Of a stretch of DNA of 30,197 nucleotides, positions 15,051 through 24,000 are shown in pieces (position 1 is the stretch's first letter; each line of letters opens with the position of its first letter). The stretch is from contig DIYF01000185.1 in NCBI GenBank assembly GCA_002427745.1, forward strand, positions 1 through 30,197. Direction: 5' to 3'. The notes beneath the pieces are model-generated. The model saw nothing but the letters and a program-made list of their open reading frames with translations. It did not search any database and had not been told where the DNA came from. The DNA is from Roseivirga sp. UBA6061. GTDB taxonomy: Bacteria; Bacteroidota; Bacteroidia; Cytophagales; Cyclobacteriaceae. Position numbers and translations under genes: made by a program.

Positions 15051-18000
15051 ATGAAAAAAATGGTTCTTACCTTAAGTGCATTCCTCATGGTTCTCAACCT
15101 CAGTGCACAGTCGTTCAAAACATCTTTACCGCAGGATACGCCAAACCCTGCCTTTTTAGCAACTACTAATCATGAATCTGAACTTGCTGTAACGATAACT
15201 TATAGCTCCGATCTTTTTGTTAATGAGGATGGAGAGTTAACAGTTACCATCACTTTGAGTGAAGACTCTAATGATTTTGAAGCAAGTGACCTAAACTTTT
15301 CCAGTGCCTCTTTAGTCTCGTTTTCTGGAAGCGGAAGCGTTTATGAAGCGGTGATCAAACCCTGGTCGCTTGACTTCAACTGGGATGGTATTTCAGGAGA
15401 TGCGGGTATTGCTGTGTATGCAGGAACCCTCACAGGAGCCACTTCCGGTGCCTCCAATTACCGCGCTGACCTGCTGTTGCGTACTGCTTTGTTTAATGAC
15501 ACGTATTGGACCAGAGGTACTCCTGAAGTGACTTTAGGACAAAACAGAGGGAGTAGAGATCCTGCTAAAATCTACTACGTTTGGAGATACCCTAAATCCG
15601 GGCTTCGCGAATCGAAGCTGGGGTTCAATGCTTCTGATGCTACCGTGACCAATGGGTATATCAGCAATGTGCGTTCAACTGGTAATGGCTATGAAATCAC
15701 CGTGGTTCCTACTCATCCGGGTGAAGTAAGAGTTACGATAGAAGGCGGGCAGCTGGACAATAGCAATTACTCCAATGTACTGGGTGGTACTTTTTATTGG
15801 AACAGTACGGCCCCAGGAGTAGAAATCATCACTGATGCTCCTGACTTGACCAGCGAGCCATTTACAGCCACCTTCAATTTTTCTGAATCAGTATCTGGTT
15901 TCAGTTTTTCTGATATTACGGTATCCAATGCCTCTCTGTCTAACCTGTCGGGTAGTGGAGACACTTATACAGTAGATGTTACCCCAACAGCTACAGGAGA
16001 AGTGACTTTACAATTGGGCGAAGCTACTGTTACTGACAATAACGGGAACGGTAATTTTGTTTCTGAGGAGATTTCGGTGTCTTATGATGCAGATGCCCCC
16101 ACGGTGAACATCAGTGCGGCCACTGCTGTGAACGCAACCTTTACCGCCAATATAACTTTTGACGAGGAGGTTACCGGTTTTGAACTGGCTGACATAAGTC
16201 TTACCAATGCCACAGCCGCTAACTTTACCGGTTCAGGAGCCAATTATACAGTGGATATTACCCCGGTTGCCAGCGGAGATATCACCATAGATATTGCTGC
16301 CGCAGCAGCACAGGACGCTGCCGGGAATGAAAGTACAGTGGCAAGCCAGGTCACCGTAATAGCAGATGTGACTGCTCCCGGAGTAGCTATTTCGGCAGAT
16401 GCCCTGGTGAACGGTGCCTTTTCCACGACCATTACTTTTAGCGAAGAAGTAACGGGTTTTGAGTTATCCGATATAGTGGTAGTCAATGGAACCGCAAGCA
16501 ACCTGCTGGGGTCCGGGGCAAACTATACAGCTGATGTTACGCCTGCCACAGATGGAGATGTTACCATAAACATTGCGGCTGATGTAGTACAGGACATTGC
16601 AGGTAATAATAATACAGTTGCTGATGAGGTAACTGTATCGGCTGACCTGACGGCTCCTGGTGTGAGCATCAGTGCAACTGCCCTGGTCAACGGGGTTTTT
16701 ACCGCTACCATCACCTTTGATGAATCCGTATCGGGTTTTGAATTGGCAGATATTACTTTGGGCAATGGCTCAGCCAGTAATCTTTCAGGGTCAGATGATA
16801 ATTACACAGTAGATATTACGCCCACTACAGATGGGGATATTACGATAGATATAGCCGCTTCAGCAGCACAAGATGCTGCCGGAAATGGCAATACAGTTGC
16901 CAGCCAGGTAACAGTAGAAGCCGATCTGACTGCACCGGGAGTTAATATCAGTGCCGCTACTATTGTGAACGCAGCTTTTACAGCCACTATCACCTTTGAT
17001 GAAGAGGTTACCGGTTTTGAACTGGCAGACATTGTTCTGACCAATGGTACAGCCAGTAACTTTTCAGGTTCAGATGATACATACACCGTGGATATCACAC
17101 CTGTCACAGACGGGGATGTTACTATTGATATTCCAGCCGCAGCCGCGCAAGATGATGCAGGCAATAACAACACGGCTGCTGACCAGGTCACCGTCTTAGC
17201 TGACTTTACAGCCCCGGAAGTGGTTATTTCATCCAATAGTCTGGTCAATGGTACTTTTACCGCAACCATTACTTTCAGCGAGGAAGTAGCCGGTTTTGAG
17301 CTGTCTGACATAAGCGTTGTGAACGGCACAGCCAGTAATCTCCTTGGATCCGGAGCCGACTATACCGCAGACATTACCCTTGACGGAGATGCAGATGTGA
17401 CCATCAATATTGCGGCCAACACTGCAAAGGATGCTGCGGCCAACGACAATACAGCCGCTGATCAGGTTACTGTAATGGTCGATCTTACTACCCCTGCTGT
17501 GAGCATCAGCGCAGACGCTCTGGTTAACGGAGTATTTACTGCCACCATCACTTTTGATGAATCAGTATCGGGTTTTGAATTGGCAGATATCAGTCTGTCT
17601 AATGCGACTGCCAGTAATTTTTCAGGTTCAGGTGCGGCTTACACGGTAGACATAACACCCGTTACCGATGGTGATGTGACTGTTAATATAGCTGCCTCAG
17701 CAGCGCAGGATGCGGCCGGGAACGGAAATACAGTTGCCGATCAGGCGACCATACAGGCTGACCTGACAGCACCGACAGCTACCATCACAGCCGATGCCTA
17801 TGTTTTCAATGACTTTAATGTTACGGTTGCTTTCGATGAATCCGTAACAAGTTTCGATGTAACAGACATTACCATAACGAATGGTACACTCAGCAACTTT
17901 GCAGGTTCAGGAGACACCTATACTTTTGATATAGCACTGGTCAATGAGGGAGAGATCACGATTGATATAGCTGCCGGTGCGGCTAATGATGCAGCGACTA

Positions 18001-21000
18001 ACGAAAACCCTGCTGCGCAAAAAGTCATAAACTATGATGCCACGCAGCCAACCGTAGCGATCACAGCAGATGATTATGTAAATGGCGTTTTCACAGCAAG
18101 TGTTACTTTCAGTGAGGGTGTTAATGGATTTGAACTGGCTGACCTGGTGGTAACCAATGCTACTACAGCTAATCTTTCGGGATCGGGTGCTGATTATACA
18201 ATCGATGTTACTCCAACAGCAGAGGGAGCCATCACCCTTGATATAGCAGCGGGTGTAGCCGCAGATGCTGCCGGCAATGACAATACAGTTGCCACTCAAA
18301 AGAGTACAGAAGCTGACTTCACGGCTCCTACGGCTCGCATTGTAGCAGTGCAGGACCTGGCATGGAATAATGATGAACAAAATGCCTCCGTAACTTTTTC
18401 TGAGGACGTATTAGGCTTTACAGCCGATGATGTTATTATCACCAATGGTAATCTGGTTAGCATGACTTACAAGAGTCATTTGGGCCTGTATTTTCTGACC
18501 ATTCAACCAACCGCAGAAGGTGTATTAACCATTGATGTGGCCGCTGACGTAGCCACTGATGAAGCCGGAAATGGCAACCTGGTGGTAGAGCAGAAAGCCA
18601 TCCCCACAGATTTTACCGCCCCTGTGGTAACGATCAGTAGTCCTGAAGGCACTGCTTCCAATCTGGATGTTATTCCTATCAGTTTCAATGCGGCCGAAGA
18701 TATCTATGTGGACTACCCTGAAGATATTGTCGTAACTAACGGTATCCTTACGCATGATGATGAGTATGAAAACTTTTTCCTCGAACCGGCAGGGGAGGGA
18801 ACGGTAACCATGACGGTACCTGTTCATGCGATCTCTGATGATGCACTGAATGAACTGACATCACCGCTAAACTTTAGTATCATATCAGATCAAACTGCGC
18901 CAACTTTTACCTTCGATGCTCTGGGTGATACCTATTGGGAAGAAGGCAGCAACAGTCTTGAACTTGAATTCTCAGAAGCCATTACCGGCCTGACTGCCGA
19001 TGACTTTACTGTATCAAATGGAACACTGGATGCCTTGACTGCCGGAACTGGAAATATATGGACACTTACCATCACACCAGCTGGTGAAGGAAGTGTGGAT
19101 GTTACTTTAAGCGCAGGAGCTGTTACCGATCAGGTGGATTTAGCCAACGAAGAGGGCAGCTTTTCAATCATTGCTGATTATGCCAATCCATCTACAGCTA
19201 TTACCACACCGGACACCAGGGTAAATGGTGTTTTTCAGATAACAGTCGAGTTTTCTGAACCGGTTACAGGTTTTGAAGTAGCTGATATTGATTGCAGACG
19301 TTGCGTGGCCAGTAATGCTACAGGAAGTGGAGCCATTTATACCGTAGACATTACCCCTAACGATGGAGAAAGCAGTGTCAGACCACAAGTGCTTGCAGGC
19401 AAGGTCACTGACCTTGTGGGAAGAACTAACACGGCTTCAAACAGGGCTACTTACCATACGGATTATATAGCACCTTTTGCAGGGTCCATCAGTGTGCCTG
19501 ATTATGCCAACGGGACTTTTACCGCTACGATCACGTTCAATGAAGAAATAGAAAGATTTGATTTATCAGATATAGTTACTACCAATGCCTCAGTGTCCAA
19601 CCTGTCAGGTTCAGGTACGGAGTATACAGTAGACATTACACCTGTTACTGATGGTATTGTTACCATTGATCTTCCGGAAGGAATGTGGCAGGATATCGCA
19701 GGTAATGATAACCTCGCAGCGACACAAAGAACGGTAATGGCTGATTTCATTGCTCCGGGAGTAGCGATTTCGTCAGACGATCATGTTAACGGAACTTTTA
19801 CGGCAACCTTGACTTTTGATGAAGCTGTTACCGGCCTTGAACTCTCAGAAGTGGCTGTAAGTAATGGCAAAGCTACCAAACTGACCGGCAGTGGTACCAA
19901 TTACACGGTGACCATTTCTCCGACTAATGAGGGTGAACTTACCATCGATCTTTCCGCAGGTGTTGCAGTCGATGTTGCCGGTAACGAAAATACAGCCGCC
20001 ACACAAGCTATCGCGCAAGTCGACTTTACAGCGCCTTTGTTTACCCTGAGCTTTCCGGAAGTAGCCATTGGCCCATTTACAGCTACCATCACCTTTACCG
20101 AGCCCGTAACAGGGTTCGAACTGAGTGATCTGACTACGACCAATGCCAACCTCAGTAATTTGCTGGGAAGTGACGCGGTATACACCGTAGATGTTGTGCC
20201 TACACAGGAGAACTTTATGTTCCTGAACCTCTCATCCGGTAAGGTTTTTGATTTGGCCGGAAACGGGAATTCAGAAACCATCAATCAGTACATTCCGGTA
20301 GATTTCACTGCTCCGGCCGTAGCTATTGCTGTGCCAGCCATTACAAATGGTACTTTCGGAGCTACTTTCACTTTCAGTGAAGAAGTGGTAGGCTTTGAAA
20401 GCAGTGATGTTACGCTGACCAACGCTACCATTGCCAATTTCACGGGTGATGGCACCACCTTTACAGCAGATATTACTCCTGTATCAGAAGGAAACATTAC
20501 GCTGGACATAGCCGCAGCCGTTGCACAGGACATTGGTGGAAACATTAACCTGGCGGCTGACCAGAAAACCGTATCGGCAGATCTGACTGCACCGGGGGTT
20601 ACGATTACCGTAGACGACCCTGTCTTGGATGGTGCCACGGTAACGATCACTTTTGACGAAGCAGTAACCGGTTTCGAGTTGTCTGATATCGTGATAGGTA
20701 ATGGCACTGCCAGCAATTTACTGGGAAGTGATGCCAACTACACATTTGATCTGAGAGTAACCGCTACAGATGATCTCACGATTGATATCGCTGAAGGAGT
20801 AGCACTGGATGGAGCAGGAAATGGTAACCTGGCGGCTGAGCAAAAAGTAGTGAGTGCTCAGGTAATAATTCCTGAAGTGGGAATTACGGCACCTTCGCTG
20901 ACAAACGGTGCTTTCGAAGCCACTATTACCTTTAGTGAATTGATCGGTGAATTCGATGTTTCAGACATTGTGGTTGGAAATGGTAATGCTTCCGCTTTGG

Positions 21001-24000
21001 CAGGAGACGGTACTGTATATACCGTGCAAATCACCCCTGTAACAGATGGGAATGTGACTATTGATATACCTGCGAATGTTGTAGTAGATATTGATAACAA
21101 TGGAAATACGGCTGCTGAACAAAGTACTACGCTGGTCGATGTTACTGAACCCGCAGTTACGATCACCGGATCGGATGTGACAGATCATACGATCACCTAT
21201 ACCTTTACATTTAGCGAAGAAGTGACCGGTTTTGAACTGGCTGATCTGACTGTGGAAAATGGTGCCTTAAGTAACTTCAGTGGTTCGGTAGATACCTATG
21301 CCATTGATGTGGCCGGAGATGGCTCGGGCTTGATGAAGCTTAGCCTCGCAGCAGCCGCAGTGCAGGACCTGGCGGGTAATGGCAATGAAGAGATCAGTGT
21401 GGAAAATGACCTGGATTATGAATTAGCACCTGTTTTTATCTCAACTCCGACAACTTCTATAGATAATTCGTCAACATCTTACTATTCCTATGCCATTGAA
21501 GTAACCGATGACAATGGGGATGATATTGATTTAACTGCCCCGGTGTTACCCGGTTGGTTGAGCCTGGATAATATTTATACAGTAAGTACAGCATACACCA
21601 GTAACCGACTGAGAGGGATTGCAGTTGATAGCAAGGGCAATATTTTCACAACGGACGTTACCAATGATGTGATTTATAAATTCGATACGGAAGGCAATCA
21701 GACTGTTTTTGCAGGTACTAAGGCAGGTTTTAAAGATGGTACCGGTACAGATGCGAGTTTTAACTTGCCTTTCCGAATGGCCATTGACGGTGAGGACAAT
21801 TTGTATGTGGCAGATCAAAACAACCGGACCATCCGTAAAATTACGCCTTCAGGGGTGGTAAGCACTTTGGCAGGTAGCAATACCTTTGGGGCTGAAGATG
21901 GTACCGGTACAGATGCCCGATTTAACTCGATTGGAGATATCACGGTTGATAATAACACCGGGAATGTCTACGTCATTACTCAATATAGCAATGTTGCTGC
22001 GCTTCGCCAGACATCCCCTGAAGGCGTGGTAACTACTTTGACTTCCTCAGCAGATGGTGAGGGGATTGCTGTGGACAGCGAGGGTAATCTGTTCTATATG
22101 AATGATTCTTTTCAGTTAATAAAACGGGATGTAAGTGGCAATGAAGCAGTATTAGCAGGAGAGGGTGTCGAGCGTAACTCCCTGGCACTACAGTATATTG
22201 ACGGAACGGGAACCGATGCCTTGTTCGATGACATTTATGGAATGGAGGTAGACAGTGACGGTAACCTCTACCTTTCTGACTACGGCTTGCTAAGAAGAGT
22301 ATCTCCTGAAGGAGTAGTTACAACCCTGGCAGGAAAAGTAAATAGCAAAGGTAATACTGATGGTGCAGGTACAAACGCCCGCTTCCAATCGCAGTTCGAT
22401 ATAGCCGTAGTTTCTGCCGAAGAAATTTATGTGGGAGATGATTTTAATAACCGGATTCGCAGGGTCATCGGACAGCCGGCACTACTGGGACGTCCTAATG
22501 TGTCAGCAGGAAACTATGAAGTGACACTGGAAGCAACAGATGGTGTGACCGAGCCAACTTCCCAGGCCTTTACCATTGCTGTTGCTGATATAGCCGCTGA
22601 GATACAGAGCATTGAGATACTGCCTATTGAGCAACCTGATTTCGTATATGTTGATTTCGGAAATGTTCTTTTTGAAGGTTTTCCTGTGCAATATGCCATG
22701 ACCTATAACAAGGAGGTCTTTGTTACAGGTGAACCCTATATTGAATTGAGCCTGGCTGGTGAAAGACTGACCTATAAGTCAGGTTCAGGATCAGACCGAT
22801 TAATCTTTGAATGGACGGCTACCGCTGATTTAAACGACAGCAAGGAGATTAGCTATGCCGGTACGGACGCCCTGAAGCTGAATGGAGGAAGTATCAAAGA
22901 CCTCAATGGTGTAGATATGCCACTTGTCCTCGATGATAGTTTTGATAGCTTCTTTCGTATGAGTAAATGGACAGTCAAGTCCATTACCACTACCGCTACA
23001 GATGGCACCTATGGTATTGGAGACGAGTTGGAGTTTATTGTAGAGTTCGAGTCGGATTCTGAATTGCTGAGCATTGACCCTACGTATGATTATGCCACTG
23101 TGATCCTCAATATTGAGAACGATAATAATGAATATTTTAACCAGTACGAAAATGATTACGAGGACGGTCTGGAGCCTAATCAGGTGAGAATCAGAGTAGT
23201 CGTGGAAGAAGGCGATCATTCAGCAGATCTTGACTTTGTTCGTTATGAGGAAGACGGTTATTATAGTAATAGAGGTGGAGCAGCTTATCTGTACAACTAT
23301 TCTTATACCGATGACTATGACTTTGAATTTGACGATGTTTTTGAGTTTACCAATCCTGACTTGAATCATTCCATTGCTGCGGTAAAAGATATTGTCATTG
23401 ATGGAATACGTCCTACGGTCGATATAAGCTTTGATAATAGTTTCGGAACCAGCTTTGTGGCCACACTGACTTTCAGTGAAGACATAAGCGATCTGGAACT
23501 GTCTGACCTTGTAGTAAGCAATGGTATAGCTTCCAATCTCTCAGGGTCAGGTAAGGTGTATACCGTGGATATTGTGCCTTCAACCACAGGCGCAGTGACA
23601 CTGGATATGGGTGCTGATCTGGTAATGGATATTGCCGGAAATGGTAATGTGGTGGCCAATCAGGCTGTAACTCTGGCAGTATCTGACAGTGATAATTTCA
23701 ATACAACATTAACTGCTGTTTATGAGCTGGATAATGCAGGTTATATCAATGCTGAGAATGGAGGTACTGCTACGATCGTCTTCGATAAGGATGTAACCGG
23801 TTTTGAACAATCTGATATAGTTACTACCAATCTGAACATTACCAGCTTTGTAGCCATTAGCGGCTCTGAATATCAGGTAGACTTTGAAGCTGTGGCTGAG
23901 GGGCCTGCATCCATGGATATTCCTGCCCATGTAGCAACTGACGGTGCTGCCGGCAATGGGGCTGCTGTTCAACTCAGCATGATGGCTGATTTCACCGGCC

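Noticed and set aside
14845..15054. A 69-codon frame in the divergent intergenic region
   Set aside because: It overlaps both operator-like repeats and the promoter of the giant gene, and its translation shows no recognisable feature.
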